Shown in pieces: positions 16,647-25,794 of a stretch of DNA of 64,000 nt. The notes beneath the pieces are model-generated. The model did not search any database. It worked only from the letters and a program-made list of their open reading frames with translations, and was not told where the DNA came from. How positions within the stretch are numbered: position 1 is the stretch's first letter; each line of letters starts with the position of its first letter. Made by a program: the position numbers and the translations under genes. Source of the DNA: Chloroflexota bacterium (GTDB lineage: Bacteria > Chloroflexota > Dehalococcoidia > Tepidiformales > Tepidiformaceae); NCBI GenBank assembly GCA_016191435.1, contig JACPOQ010000032.1, forward strand, positions 1-64,000, given 5' to 3'.

Positions 16647-18196
16647 CTGCACCCGTCCTGGCGGCCCCAACGCTGCGCCCTCGCGGGGCGGCGCCCGCGC
16701 TCTCCGCCCGCGGTCTGAGCAAGCGCTTCGCAGACGTTGTGGCCGCCGACAACATCGACCTGGATGCGTACAGCGGCGAGATCCTCGCCATCCTCGGCGA
16801 GAACGGCGCCGGCAAAAGCACGCTCATGAAGATGCTGTACGGCTACTACCACCCGGACGCGGGCCACCTCGAGGTAGATGGGCACGCCGTCCGGTTCCAC
16901 TCGCCGGCCGGTGCGCGCGCGAGCGGTATCGGCATGGTGTTCCAGAACTTCACGCTCATCCCCGCGCTTTCGGTGGTAGAGAACATCGCGCTCGTGCAGG
17001 CGGGCCGCGGGCTCCGGCTGGACCGCCGGCGGCTGGGCCGGCGCATCAGCGAACTCTCGGACCGGTACCAGCTCGAGGTCCGCCCGAACGCTATAGTGCG
17101 CGACCTGTCCGTCGGCGAACGGCAGCGGGCCGAAATCCTGAAGGTGCTGGCGAGCGACGCCCGCATCCTCATCATGGACGAGCCCACGAGCGTGTTGGCG
17201 CCGCACGAAGTGGAAAGCCTGCTCGGTATCCTTCGCCGGCTGCGCGACGACGGTTACGCCATCCTGCTCATCACCCACAAGATGCGCGAGGTCTTCGCCT
17301 GCGCCAGCCAGGTCACGGTGCTCCGCCGCGGGCGGGTCATCGGGGGCGGGCCGATCGGCGATTTCGACGCCGATTCCCTGCTGCGGATGATGCTTGGCGA
17401 GCGCCAGGACCAGACCGCCGCGGTCGAATCGCCGCCGGCCGGGCCGATGGGGCCTGGCATCCGCCTGGAGCACGTCTCGACATCCGGGACCGACGGCCGC
17501 AGCGCGCTCCGCGACGTGTCCCTGTCGGTGCCGGCGGGCCAGATCGTGGGCGTGGCGGCGGTGGCCGGTAATGGCCAGTCCGGGCTCGCCGATGTCCTCA
17601 TTGGGATCGGCAAGCTCAAATCCGGCGCCGTCTTCCTTGGCGGTGACAACGTCACACGCGCCTCCCCGGCGCGCCGGCTGGAGTCCGGCCTCTGCGTGGT
17701 CTCCGAGGACCCGGTCGCGTTCGGCGCGGTGGGCGCGATGTCCGTCAGCGAGAACTTCATGCTCACGCGCGCGCCTGTCGATGGGAAGGGACGGATCCTC
17801 CGTACTCGCCGTCTCCTCGCGGCTGCCGCGCGGCTCGCGAGCCGATCGCCGTTCCCGATGCCCGCGCTCGGCCGGAAGCTGGAGACGCTCTCTGGCGGCA
17901 ACGTGCAGCGCGTCGTCATTGTGCGAGAGCTGCAGTCGCACTGCCGCTTCCTGCTGGCGTACTACCCGTCGCGCGGCCTCGATGTTGCGAGCTCGCGGGC
18001 CGTCCAACAGATGCTGGTGGATCTGCGGGCCCAGGGCGCGGCCATCCTCCTCGTCTCCGAAGACTTCGATGAGCTACGGGCGCTGTCGGATGAAGTGCTC
18101 GTCCTCTACCACGGCGAAGTCGTGGGCACCTTCGGGCGGAGCGCCGTTGACCCGATGAGAGTCGGCCAGCTGATGACGGGAGGACGGGCGGCATGA
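16643..18196 (+). CDS. ABC transporter ATP-binding protein, BMP/nucleoside type, two ATPase domains
   Basis: 517 residues, with a tandem ATPase like NupO/YufO. First domain: Walker A GENGAGKST, signature LSVGERQRAEIL, Walker B ILIMDEPTSVL. Second domain: a degenerate Walker A (VAGNGQSGL, no Lys, as usual in this family), signature LSGGNVQRVV, then LLAYYPSRGLDVAS in place of a canonical Walker B. It energises the two permeases that follow. The frame is open to 16,610, but ATG 16,643 overlaps the GntR stop by four bases and is the natural start. The substrate is probably a nucleoside or related N-heterocycle, by family and context. Confidence 0.9.
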   Translation: MTAPVLAAPTLRPRGAAPALSARGLSKRFADVVAADNIDLDAYSGEILAILGENGAGKSTLMKMLYGYYHPDAGHLEVDGHAVRFHSPAGARASGIGMVFQNFTLIPALSVVENIALVQAGRGLRLDRRRLGRRISELSDRYQLEVRPNAIVRDLSVGERQRAEILKVLASDARILIMDEPTSVLAPHEVESLLGILRRLRDDGYAILLITHKMREVFACASQVTVLRRGRVIGGGPIGDFDADSLLRMMLGERQDQTAAVESPPAGPMGPGIRLEHVSTSGTDGRSALRDVSLSVPAGQIVGVAAVAGNGQSGLADVLIGIGKLKSGAVFLGGDNVTRASPARRLESGLCVVSEDPVAFGAVGAMSVSENFMLTRAPVDGKGRILRTRRLLAAAARLASRSPFPMPALGRKLETLSGGNVQRVVIVRELQSHCRFLLAYYPSRGLDVASSRAVQQMLVDLRAQGAAILLVSEDFDELRALSDEVLVLYHGEVVGTFGRSAVDPMRVGQLMTGGRAA

Positions 18197-19260
18197 CCAT
18201 CGCTGAGACCGTCCGCACACGAATCGGGGCGCCGGCGTTTGGGGGCCCGCAGCTGCTCGGCCCGTTCGTCCGGTTCGGGCTTGCGATCGGCGCCGCGATC
18301 GCCGTCTTTTCCGTTGTCCTGCTGCTCGATGGGACCAACCCCCTCGATACCGTCCAACTGATGTGGGACGCGTCCGTGGGGACGGAATTCGGCCGCAACG
18401 AAGTGCTGGTCAAGCTTATCCCGTTCGGTCTCTGCGCCCTGGCGGTGGCCGTCCCCGCACGTGTGGGGCTGATTAACGTCGGCGGGGAGGGCCAGTTTTA
18501 CATCGGCGCGTGGGCGGCCGCGGGAGCGATCCTCTACAGCGGCGCCCCAGGCCCGGCGCTTATCCCGCTCGCGCTCGTCGCGGGCGCGCTCGGCGGCGGG
18601 GCATGGGCGGGGATTGTCGCCCTGCTGCGGGTGAAGGGCGGCGTCAACGAAGCGATCTCGTCGCTGTTGCTGAACTTCGTCGCAATCCAGTTCGTGAACT
18701 ACTTCGTCTACGGGCCGTGGAAGGACCCTTCCGGGCCGAACTGGCCGTTCTCCGCGAAGTTCCCGGGTTCGGCGATGCTGCCAGTCGTCTGGGGGGACCG
18801 TGTCACGCTCGCCATCGTGTTCGTCGCCGTGGGGCTGGTGGCGATGTTCCTGGTCCTTCGCTACACGAGAATCGGATACGAAGCGCGAGTGGTAGGCGGC
18901 AACCCCCTGGCCGCGGAACGCAGCGGCATTCCGGTGGCGCGGTATCTGTTCCTTGCGATGGTTGTCGGTGGGGCGATCGCGGGGATCGCGGGCATGGCCG
19001 AAGTCACGGGGATCCAGGGGCGCCTGCGCCCGGGCATCTCCGTGAACTACGGGTACATCGGCTTTCTCGCGGCCTGGCTCGGTGGCCACCGCCCGCTCGG
19101 GATCCTCCTCGCGGCCCTTCTGTTCGGCGCAATCTCCGTCGGCGGCGATAGTCTCCAGCTCGGCCTCGACCTGCCCGGGTCCACGGTCAACATTCTGATG
19201 GCGCTCATCCTGTTCGCGGTCCTCGCCGGCAGGAAGAACCGCACGGGCGTGGGGGCATAG
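18193..19260 (+). CDS. ABC transporter permease (BMP/nucleoside type), subunit 1
   Basis: 355 residues of the branched-chain/ribose permease superfamily (BPD_transp_2), resembling NupP. About eight hydrophobic segments are visible. The motif AVPARVGLINVGGEGQFYIGAWAA is typical of this permease class. It overlaps the ATPase by four bases (ATGA) and is followed immediately by the second permease, so a heterodimeric channel is expected. Confidence 0.9.
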   Translation: MTIAETVRTRIGAPAFGGPQLLGPFVRFGLAIGAAIAVFSVVLLLDGTNPLDTVQLMWDASVGTEFGRNEVLVKLIPFGLCALAVAVPARVGLINVGGEGQFYIGAWAAAGAILYSGAPGPALIPLALVAGALGGGAWAGIVALLRVKGGVNEAISSLLLNFVAIQFVNYFVYGPWKDPSGPNWPFSAKFPGSAMLPVVWGDRVTLAIVFVAVGLVAMFLVLRYTRIGYEARVVGGNPLAAERSGIPVARYLFLAMVVGGAIAGIAGMAEVTGIQGRLRPGISVNYGYIGFLAAWLGGHRPLGILLAALLFGAISVGGDSLQLGLDLPGSTVNILMALILFAVLAGRKNRTGVGA

Positions 19261-20172
19261 ATGAGCTTCGTCACATCGGTCAGCACGGGTGCAATCCGCG
19301 CCGGCACCTCCGTCATGTACGCCTCGCTCGGCGAAGTCATCGCACAGCGCGCGGGGATCATCAATCTCGGCGTCGAAGGGTGCATGCTCGCGGGGGCGTT
19401 GGCGGGCTACATCGTCACGGCGGAGACGGGCTCGCCGTACGCCGGCATTGTGGCGGCCTTCGTCGCAGGCGGCCTGCTCGCCACGGTCCATGCGTTCCTA
19501 GTTGTGACGCGGGGTGCGAACCAATTGGCGAGCGGGCTCGCGCTGATGTTTCTCGGGCTGGGGCTCACGGCATTCTTCGGGCGCCCGTACGTAAACGACC
19601 AGATCACGCCGCTGCGCGACTACCCGGTCCCCATGCTTTCGGAGATCCCCTACTTCGGCCCGGTACTGTTCGACCACGACCCGTTGACGTACGCGGTATT
19701 CCCGCTGGCGGGCGCGCTCTGGTGGTTCGTCTTCCGTTCGCGCTGGGGCGTGATGCTCCGCGCCGTGGGCGAAAGCACCGAGTCGGCCTTTGCCGCGGGC
19801 CTCCACCCGGCCCGCATCCAGTACGCGGCGGTGGCGTTTGGTGGCGCGCTCGCGGGCCTGGGCGGGGCGCAGATCTCGCTGGCCTATACCGCCACGTGGG
19901 TGGAGAACCTGACGAACGGCCGCGGGTTCATCGCTGTCGCGCTGGTCATCTTCGCGATGTGGAACCCGCTCCGCGCGATGGCCGGGGCGCTGCTTTTCGG
20001 GGGCGCGGTGGCGCTGCAACTGCAGCTCCAGGCGCGCGGGGTCGGGGTCTCGCCGTTCCTGCTGGATATGACGCCCTACCTGCTGACGATCATCGTGCTG
20101 CTGGCCTGGGCGCAGCGGGGGCAGGACGCGTTCCCGGCCGGGCTCAACAAGGTGTTCCGGGGAACAGGATAG
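19261..20172 (+). CDS. ABC transporter permease (BMP/nucleoside type), subunit 2
   Basis: 303 residues, NupQ-like partner of the preceding permease. ASLGEVIAQRAGIINLGVEGCMLAGAL is the diagnostic N-terminal motif. Several membrane helices and the RAVGES and GLGGAQISLAYT segments follow. Its ATG directly abuts the previous stop codon at 19,258-19,260. Same transport complex as its neighbours. Confidence 0.9.
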   Translation: MSFVTSVSTGAIRAGTSVMYASLGEVIAQRAGIINLGVEGCMLAGALAGYIVTAETGSPYAGIVAAFVAGGLLATVHAFLVVTRGANQLASGLALMFLGLGLTAFFGRPYVNDQITPLRDYPVPMLSEIPYFGPVLFDHDPLTYAVFPLAGALWWFVFRSRWGVMLRAVGESTESAFAAGLHPARIQYAAVAFGGALAGLGGAQISLAYTATWVENLTNGRGFIAVALVIFAMWNPLRAMAGALLFGGAVALQLQLQARGVGVSPFLLDMTPYLLTIIVLLAWAQRGQDAFPAGLNKVFRGTG

Positions 20173-20238
20173 GTCCGTCCCCTCGCACAAAGTCTCTCGC
20201 GACCAAACAAGAAACCACGAATGGAGAGGAACGAACCT

Positions 20239-21393
20239 ATGCGACGCATCCTACCAAAACGGGGAGGGTGGCTGCTGCTTTTCGCAGCTGTCTTCGCCAC
20301 GCTATTCGCCGCCGCGTGCGGCGGTGACGACGACGACACGCCGGCTTCGACCGCCGCCGGCGGCGCCACAACGGCCTCCGGCGCGGCGACGAAGCCGGTC
20401 ACCATCGGGTTCCTCTACGTCGGCGCCGTCGATGACGGGGGCTACAACCAGGCCGCCTACCAGGGGCAGCTCGCGGTGGAAAAGCTGCCGAACGTCAAGG
20501 TCATCAAGGCGGAGAACGTCCCCGAGAGCGCCGAGGCGGAGCGCGTGATGGAACAGATGATCCAGCAGGGCGCCACGATCATCTTCCCCACGAGTTTCGG
20601 CCACCTGGACCCGGCAATTAAGGTCGGCGAAAAATACCCGAACGTGACGTTCCTCCACCAGGGCGGCCTGAAGACATCGAAGAACGTCGGCACCTACTTC
20701 GGCGCCAGCTGGGAGGCGAACTACCTCGCCGGCATCGCGGCCGGCAAGGTGACGAAGACCAACAAGCTCGGCTACGTGGTGGCCTTCCCGATCTCGCAGA
20801 CGCTGCTCAACATCAATGCCTTCGAACTTGGCGCGAAATCGGTGAATCCGGCGGTCACGACGACTGTCATCTTCACCGCGACGTGGTGCGACCCGGCCAA
20901 GATCGCCGAGTCGGTGAAGAGCCTGAAGGACCAGGGCGTCGATGTGCTGAACCAGCACCAGGACTGCCCCGGCGCGGGTATCCAGGCGGCCGAAAAGGCC
21001 GGCATGTTCTCTGTGGGCTACCACGTGGATGATAGCAAGCTGGCGCCGAACGGCTGGCTCACGGCCGCGACGTGGGACTGGACGAAGCTCTTCGTCGACC
21101 TCGTGAACCAGGTCCGGGACGGGACCTACAAGGTTAGCCAGGTGCGCCAGTCGATGGCGGACGGCGTGGTGAAGCTGGCGCCGTTCGGTAAGGCGGTGCC
21201 GAAAGACGTGCAGGACCTGGTGTTGGCGACTCAGAAGAAGATCCTCTCCGGCGAGCTGGAGATCTTCGCCGGGCCGGTGAAGGATCAGGGTGGCACCGAG
21301 AAGATCAAGGCCGGCGCCAAGCAGCCTCCAGTGACCGAGCTGGAGACGATGAATTACCTCGTCGAGGGCGTCATCGGAAAGATCCCGCAGTAG
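20239..21393 (+). CDS. BMP-family substrate-binding lipoprotein
   Basis: 384 residues. An N-terminal signal (RRILPKRGGWLLLFAAVFATLF) ends in the lipobox AAAC, followed by the acidic GGDDDD linker expected for a membrane-anchored lipoprotein. The mature part is a basic-membrane-protein (BMP) binding fold: TIGFLYVGAVDDGGYNQAAYQGQ, FPTSFGHLDPAIKVGEKYPNV, NYLAGIAAGKVTKTNKLGYV. BMP proteins of this class bind nucleosides or related heterocycles. ATG 20,239 is preferred over 20,221 because GGAGAGG at 20,223-20,229 then serves as ribosome site. It lies 66 bases after the permease in the same direction. Confidence 0.9.
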   Translation: MRRILPKRGGWLLLFAAVFATLFAAACGGDDDDTPASTAAGGATTASGAATKPVTIGFLYVGAVDDGGYNQAAYQGQLAVEKLPNVKVIKAENVPESAEAERVMEQMIQQGATIIFPTSFGHLDPAIKVGEKYPNVTFLHQGGLKTSKNVGTYFGASWEANYLAGIAAGKVTKTNKLGYVVAFPISQTLLNINAFELGAKSVNPAVTTTVIFTATWCDPAKIAESVKSLKDQGVDVLNQHQDCPGAGIQAAEKAGMFSVGYHVDDSKLAPNGWLTAATWDWTKLFVDLVNQVRDGTYKVSQVRQSMADGVVKLAPFGKAVPKDVQDLVLATQKKILSGELEIFAGPVKDQGGTEKIKAGAKQPPVTELETMNYLVEGVIGKIPQ

Positions 21394-21414
21394 GCGGCCG
21401 TTTGAAATCGTCGC

Positions 21415-21474
21415 GCGGGGGCGGCCAGGCATGCGGCCGCCCCCCGCCCCGGCGCCGAAGACCTCTTCGGCGCC
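21415..21474. terminator. Two adjacent strong hairpins after the binding-protein gene
   Basis: First hairpin: GCGGGGGCGGCC at 21,415-21,426 pairs with GGCCGCCCCCCGC at 21,435-21,447, leaving one extra C. Second: GGCGCCGAAG at 21,451-21,460 pairs perfectly with CTTCGGCGCC at 21,465-21,474 around ACCT. No T-run follows. Placed between the binding protein and the enzyme genes, they may reduce read-through or protect the upstream message so that the binding protein is made in excess, as is usual for ABC importers. Confidence 0.55.
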
Positions 21475-21497
21475 CCACTTCTCGGAGAACTGCCGCC

Positions 21498-22064
21498 ATG
21501 GCGGACGCACTCACAGCGCATAGCCGGCCCTACCCGTGGCCCTGGCACGGAGCCTTCGAGCCCCGCCGCACGGCGCTCCTCGTCGTCCGCGATGGCGGGA
21601 TTGCCCGGCCGGGGGCATCCACCGAGGCCCTGGTTTCCAGGCTTGTGCAATTCGCGCTGCAGGCCGGCGTGACAGTCGGCGAGCTGACCGCTCAGCTCGC
21701 GCCGCCATGGCCGGACTTCGGCGCCGACTTCCGCGTGGTGCGCCCCCACCACGGCGGCTTCACCGGGACGGACCTCGATTTCATCCTGCGAAGGCGACAC
21801 ATCTCCGAGCTCATTTTCGTGGGCCACCCGTTCGAGCTGGGCGCCGACTGCACGATGCGCCAGGCAAATGACCTCGGCTATGAGTGCCTCGCGCTGACGG
21901 ACTGCTCCACGGGCCTGTCGCCCGACACGCTTGCGGGAGCGTTTTCGAGCATCCAGCTGTCGGGCGGAATCTTCGGCGCCGTCACAGAAACGGCGGCGGT
22001 ATTCGACCTCTTCGCCAGAGCGAACCAACTCGCGCCCACGGCCGGCGCAGGAGCCCAACGATGA
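21498..22064 (+). CDS. Isochorismatase-fold protein lacking the catalytic residues
   Basis: 188 residues, aligned along its length with the gene that follows (shared RPYPWPWHG/EPYTWPFDGG start, TDLDFILRRR, MRQANDLGYECLALTDCSTG, GGIFGAV). The catalytic elements are changed: the Asp strand LLCIDWQIDF becomes LLVVRDGGIA, and the nucleophile segment TDVCVHT becomes ELGADCT, so the position of the nucleophilic Cys is Gly. The middle is shortened and the catalytic Lys region is absent. It should be inactive as a hydrolase. The stop overlaps the active paralogue in ATGA, so the two are made together and may form a hetero-oligomer. The start has a weak GGAG. Confidence 0.8.
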   Translation: MADALTAHSRPYPWPWHGAFEPRRTALLVVRDGGIARPGASTEALVSRLVQFALQAGVTVGELTAQLAPPWPDFGADFRVVRPHHGGFTGTDLDFILRRRHISELIFVGHPFELGADCTMRQANDLGYECLALTDCSTGLSPDTLAGAFSSIQLSGGIFGAVTETAAVFDLFARANQLAPTAGAGAQR

Positions 22065-22768
22065 CCATCCAAATCGGCGCCGAACCCTACACCTGGCCGT
22101 TCGATGGCGGCCTGGAGCCATCGAGGACGGCGCTTCTCTGTATCGATTGGCAAATCGATTTCTGCGGCAAGGGCGGCTATGTCGATGCCATGGGCTACGA
22201 CCTGAACCTCACACGTGCCGGCGTCGAGCCAACGCGCAAAGTGCTTGAGCTCGTCCGCCACGTGCCGGGGATGCACGTGATCCATACCCGGGAGGGCCAC
22301 AAGGCCGACCTCTCGGACTGCCCGCCGAACAAGCTCTGGCGTTCGAAACAGATGGGCGCCGGCATCGGCGACGACGGCCCTTGCGGCCGCATCCTGGTGC
22401 GCGGCGAGGTCGGCTGGGACATTATCCCCGAGCTGTACCCTCTGCCCGGCGAGCCAATCATCGACAAGCCGAGCAAAGGGGCCTTCAGCACCACCGATAT
22501 CGACCTCGTGCTGCGAAACCGCGGCATCACGCACCTCATCTTCACTGGCATCACGACCGACGTGTGCGTCCACACGATCATGCGCGAGGCCAACGACCTC
22601 GGCTACGAGTGCCTGCTACTCGAGGATTGCACCGGCGCGACCGACTATGGCAACTACCTCGCCGCGCTCAAGATCGTGAAGATGCAGGGCGGCGTCTTCG
22701 GCGCGGTGGCGAATTCCAGCGCGGTGATCTCAGCGCTCACACCCCTTGCGGCGGCGCACCGCGCATGA
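22061..22768 (+). CDS. Isochorismatase-family cysteine amidohydrolase
   Basis: 235 residues. The Asp-Lys-Cys triad of the family can be placed: Asp in LLCIDWQIDFCG, Lys in IIDKPSKGAF, and Cys in TGITTDVCVHT with the cis-peptide-forming VCVHTIMREANDLGY. Family members hydrolyse biuret, ureidoacrylate, maleamate, N-carbamoyl amines or isochorismate. The EPYTWPFDGGLEP N-terminus recalls the biuret/ureidoacrylate group, but I cannot fix the substrate. Overlaps both neighbours by four bases. With the amidase next to it and the BMP importer upstream, hydrolysis of an imported ureide or amide is the best inference. Confidence 0.85.
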   Translation: MTIQIGAEPYTWPFDGGLEPSRTALLCIDWQIDFCGKGGYVDAMGYDLNLTRAGVEPTRKVLELVRHVPGMHVIHTREGHKADLSDCPPNKLWRSKQMGAGIGDDGPCGRILVRGEVGWDIIPELYPLPGEPIIDKPSKGAFSTTDIDLVLRNRGITHLIFTGITTDVCVHTIMREANDLGYECLLLEDCTGATDYGNYLAALKIVKMQGGVFGAVANSSAVISALTPLAAAHRA

Positions 22769-24237
22769 CGCCAACGCACCGGACCACTGCGGGGCTATTT
22801 CGCGAAGCAGTCGATATCGTCAGGACGTGGCCCCTCGACCCGGCCGACCGCAAGCCCGCCTTCGTGCTTCCCACCGTGCCGGCGGAACCAGTCCCGGACG
22901 GCCACGGCGCTGTCGAAGGGCTCGACGGCGACATCTGGGACACCATCGCGCGGCTGCGGGCAGGCGCCGCCTCGGTCGCTCACATCGCGCGCGAGGCGAC
23001 CGCGCGGATTGCCGCGTACGCCCGGACGTATGGAGTGTTCGAGTTCGAGGCGGAGGTTGGCGAGGAAGCGGCGCAACTCGATGCCGAAGCGCGGGCTGGT
23101 GCCTTTCGTGGCCCGCTTCACGGTGTCCCAATCTCGGTCAAAGACGTCATCGATGTTGCCGGCATGCCGACGGGCGGGAGTTCGCAGGCCCTGACGCCGC
23201 GGCTTCCGAAAGAAGACGCCACGGCCGTGGCCCGCTTGCGGGGCGCCGGCGCGCTCATCGTTGGCAAGGTTGCGACGCACGAATTCGCACTCGGGGTCAC
23301 GACGCCGCAGTCACGCAACCCGTGGGAACCGTCCCGTGTGCCCGGCGGCTCCAGTGGCGGCTCGGCGATCTCGCTCGTCACGGGCATGGCGCTTGGCTCG
23401 CTCGGCACGGACACGCGCGCGTCGATCCGCGTGCCAGCCGCCGTTTGCGGGCTGGTCGGCTACAAACCCTCGTTCGGGCTCATCCCGACCGACCGCTGGC
23501 TCACGCTTTCCTGGAGCCTCGACCATTTCGCTCCCATGGCGCGGTCGGTGCGGGACATCGCCCTGATGACCGATATCCTCGCGGCCACGCCGGGGCGATT
23601 CACGCGGATGCTTCCTACCTCCATCGCCGGCCGGCGGGTCGGATATACCGAATCTGCACTGGCCGGTGCGCAACCGGACGTTGTGGAGCGGTTCCGGGAG
23701 TCGCTGAGGTTGATGGAGCGGGCAGGCGCGCAGGTCCTCGAACTCGAAGCGCCGTCCGCATCCGACACGATGGTCGCCAATGCGACCGGCATGGTCCTGA
23801 GCCGGGCCGAAGCGGCCGCCTTCCATGGAGAGATTGGGACCGACCTCGACCGTTGCAGCCCGGAGGTGAGGGAGCAGCTCCGCGCAGCGGCCGGCTTGCA
23901 CGCCACGGACTACATCCGCGGTCTGCGGCTGCGCGGCCAGCTACGGGACCGCCTTGCAGGCGCAATTGCCGGCGTCGATGTCCTCGCCATGCCGACGTGC
24001 AAGGTGGTGGCGCCCCTTCGCGAGGAAGCGGACGACTACTTGCTGGTGCTCTCCGAGAACTGCATCGCCTGGAGCCTGGTGGACTTTCCGGCCATCAGCC
24101 TCTCCATGGGCCAGGCCGACGGCCTGCCATGCGGGATCCAGTTCGTGGCGGCGCCGGGACAGGACGACCGGCTGCTGGCGGCTGCCTACGGGTTCGAGCG
24201 GCTGGCGCCCGCGCCGCCGGCATGGAGGCCCGAATGA
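22765..24237 (+). CDS. Amidase signature-family hydrolase
   Basis: 490 residues. The Ser-cisSer-Lys triad is visible: Lys in GVPISVKDVIDVAGMPT, cis-Ser in RVPGGSSGGSAISL, and Ser in the strand LGTDTRASIRVPAAVCGLVGYKPS. In that last motif the usual DTGGSIR reads DTRASIR, two Gly replaced by Arg and Ala next to the nucleophile, which may alter the oxyanion pocket. The C-terminus (VLAMPTCKVVAPL, DFPAISLSMGQADGLPCGIQ) is typical. The overall form resembles AtzE-type and related amidohydrolases. Start and stop overlap its neighbours by four bases. It probably acts after the isochorismatase-like enzyme on the same route. Confidence 0.87.
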   Translation: MTPTHRTTAGLFREAVDIVRTWPLDPADRKPAFVLPTVPAEPVPDGHGAVEGLDGDIWDTIARLRAGAASVAHIAREATARIAAYARTYGVFEFEAEVGEEAAQLDAEARAGAFRGPLHGVPISVKDVIDVAGMPTGGSSQALTPRLPKEDATAVARLRGAGALIVGKVATHEFALGVTTPQSRNPWEPSRVPGGSSGGSAISLVTGMALGSLGTDTRASIRVPAAVCGLVGYKPSFGLIPTDRWLTLSWSLDHFAPMARSVRDIALMTDILAATPGRFTRMLPTSIAGRRVGYTESALAGAQPDVVERFRESLRLMERAGAQVLELEAPSASDTMVANATGMVLSRAEAAAFHGEIGTDLDRCSPEVREQLRAAAGLHATDYIRGLRLRGQLRDRLAGAIAGVDVLAMPTCKVVAPLREEADDYLLVLSENCIAWSLVDFPAISLSMGQADGLPCGIQFVAAPGQDDRLLAAAYGFERLAPAPPAWRPE

Positions 24238-24596
24238 CACAAGAACTTCCCGCGGGCGCCGATGCCATCGGGCGGATTATGGGCCGGAGCGCGGAGCAGG
24301 CGTTCGAGACGCTGTCCGCGATGTACGGCCCGGACATGGCGCTCGAGGTGCTCAACATCGGGCACATCTGGGAGCGCCCCGCGCTCACACGCCGCGAGCG
24401 CAGCTTCGTGGCCATCGCCGCGCTGGTGGCGATGGGGACGAAGGACCGCCTCCGCATCCACGTCCAGGGGGCGCTCAACCATGGCGCCACCCCGGCGGAG
24501 ATCGAGGAGGTGATCCTGACGATGATGATCTACGCCGGCCATGGGCGGGCCACCGAAGCGATCGAAGTGGCCCGTGAGGTCCTCCGCGGCGCTTAA
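24234..24596 (+). CDS. Carboxymuconolactone decarboxylase-like protein
   Basis: 120 residues with the helical CMD/AhpD-like fold: ETLSAMYGPDMALEVLNIGHIWERPALTRRERSFVAIAAL, then MGTKDRLRIHVQGALNHGATPAEIEEVILTMMIYAGHGRATEAI. The CxxC of AhpD peroxidase-reducing proteins is absent; the corresponding region has IHVQGALNHG, as in CMD-type enzymes. Exact reaction unknown. Last gene of the operon; overlaps the amidase by four bases and meets the convergent LLM gene tail to tail with a four-base overlap. Confidence 0.85.
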   Translation: MTQELPAGADAIGRIMGRSAEQAFETLSAMYGPDMALEVLNIGHIWERPALTRRERSFVAIAALVAMGTKDRLRIHVQGALNHGATPAEIEEVILTMMIYAGHGRATEAIEVAREVLRGA

Positions 24597-25612
24597 CTCA
24601 CAAGCGTGCCGAGGATGCGCTCGACCTTCCGGTGGTCGCCGGCCGGCATCCCGATGATCGGCAGGTCCACGCCGAGCTGGCGGCGCTCTTCGATGCCGGC
24701 GGAGACGGTTTCGAGGTCGCCCCAGATGGCCGTCTGCTCCAGCATCTCGTCGCCCATGGCCGCCATGATCTCATCGTTAGTCTGAAAGGGCATCGGGCGA
24801 TGATCCTCGGCTGCGCCGCGCATGGCTGCGACCTGTTCGCCGAAGCCGTTGCGCGTGAGCATGCGGTGGTAGAAATCGCCCATGTTGGTGACGTACCAGG
24901 AGATCGGGCCGGCGGCCTGGCGCTTCGCCTTCGCGGCGTCGTCATCGATGACCGTGGTCAGCGACGCGACGCACTCCACCGCACCGGCCGGGCGGCCGGC
25001 GGCAGCGGAGCTCTCCGCGATAGCGGCGAGGCCGTCGCGGAACTTCGATTTCGGCCAGTACACCGGCATCCAGCCGTCTGCGACGGCGCCGCAAATCTCC
25101 ATGCTTTTCGGGGCGATCGAGGCGATGTAAATGGGAATGTGGTTGCGCACAGGGTTGAAAAGCAGCTTGAAACCGCGCTGCAGCTTGAAGATCTCGCCTT
25201 CGTAGAAGACCTTTTCGCCCCCGACGATGAGGTTGATGATCTCGCAGTACTCCTTCAGTCGCTGAAGCGGCCGCTCGAACGGCTGGCCGTGCCAGTGCTC
25301 GATGACGCGGGCGCCAGAAGTGCCCAGCCCGATGATCATGCGGCCACCGGTGATCTCATCGAGCGTGGCGAACGTCATCGCGAGCACTGCCGGCGAACGC
25401 CCGAAGACCGGCGCAATGCCGGTTCCGAGCTTGATCTTCGATGTTGTGAGCGCCAGCTGGGTCAGCAGCGAGAACTGGTCCCGTCCCCAGGTCTCGGCCG
25501 TGAAAACAGCTTCGACTCCAACCTCTTCGGCGATTCTGACGCGCTCCATGACTTCACGGTTCTGTTCGGGGCTGCCGGTAAATCCGACCGAAACGGCGAG
25601 GCGCCGGGCCAT
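24593..25612 (-). CDS. LLM-class flavin- or F420-dependent oxidoreductase
   Basis: 339 residues, luciferase-like monooxygenase fold. Seen: AVSVGFTGSPEQNREVMERVRIAEEVGVEAVFTAETWGRD, KIKLGTGIAPVFGRSPAVLAMTFATLDEITGGRMIIGLGTSG, and IYIASIAPKSMEICGAVADGWMPVYWP, all typical of the F420-dependent tetrahydromethanopterin-reductase-like group. The cofactor (FMN or F420) cannot be settled. A GGAGG lies seven bases before the ATG, so this gene uses a normal ribosome site. Convergent with the catabolic operon. Confidence 0.88.
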   Translation of the reverse strand: MARRLAVSVGFTGSPEQNREVMERVRIAEEVGVEAVFTAETWGRDQFSLLTQLALTTSKIKLGTGIAPVFGRSPAVLAMTFATLDEITGGRMIIGLGTSGARVIEHWHGQPFERPLQRLKEYCEIINLIVGGEKVFYEGEIFKLQRGFKLLFNPVRNHIPIYIASIAPKSMEICGAVADGWMPVYWPKSKFRDGLAAIAESSAAAGRPAGAVECVASLTTVIDDDAAKAKRQAAGPISWYVTNMGDFYHRMLTRNGFGEQVAAMRGAAEDHRPMPFQTNDEIMAAMGDEMLEQTAIWGDLETVSAGIEERRQLGVDLPIIGMPAGDHRKVERILGTLVS

Positions 25613-25794
25613 GTTTCATCCTCCACGCTGATGTGGAGTCAGTCTGAGGGCAGCCGCCGATTCTCTCAACAGGAGATCGAGCGCGCGGCGCGGGCGCACT
25701 CAGGCGCGCGACAGAAACTCGCATCGCAACACGAACCCGGGGCGCGAGTCACCGAATTGTTTCGCACCGGACCGAACATTGTCCGCAAAAACCG

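Noticed and set aside
17581-17610. Missing Walker A Lys in the second domain of the ABC ATPase as a sign of inactivation
   Set aside because: A degenerate second Walker A (GNGQSxL) is normal for this sugar/nucleoside ABC family.
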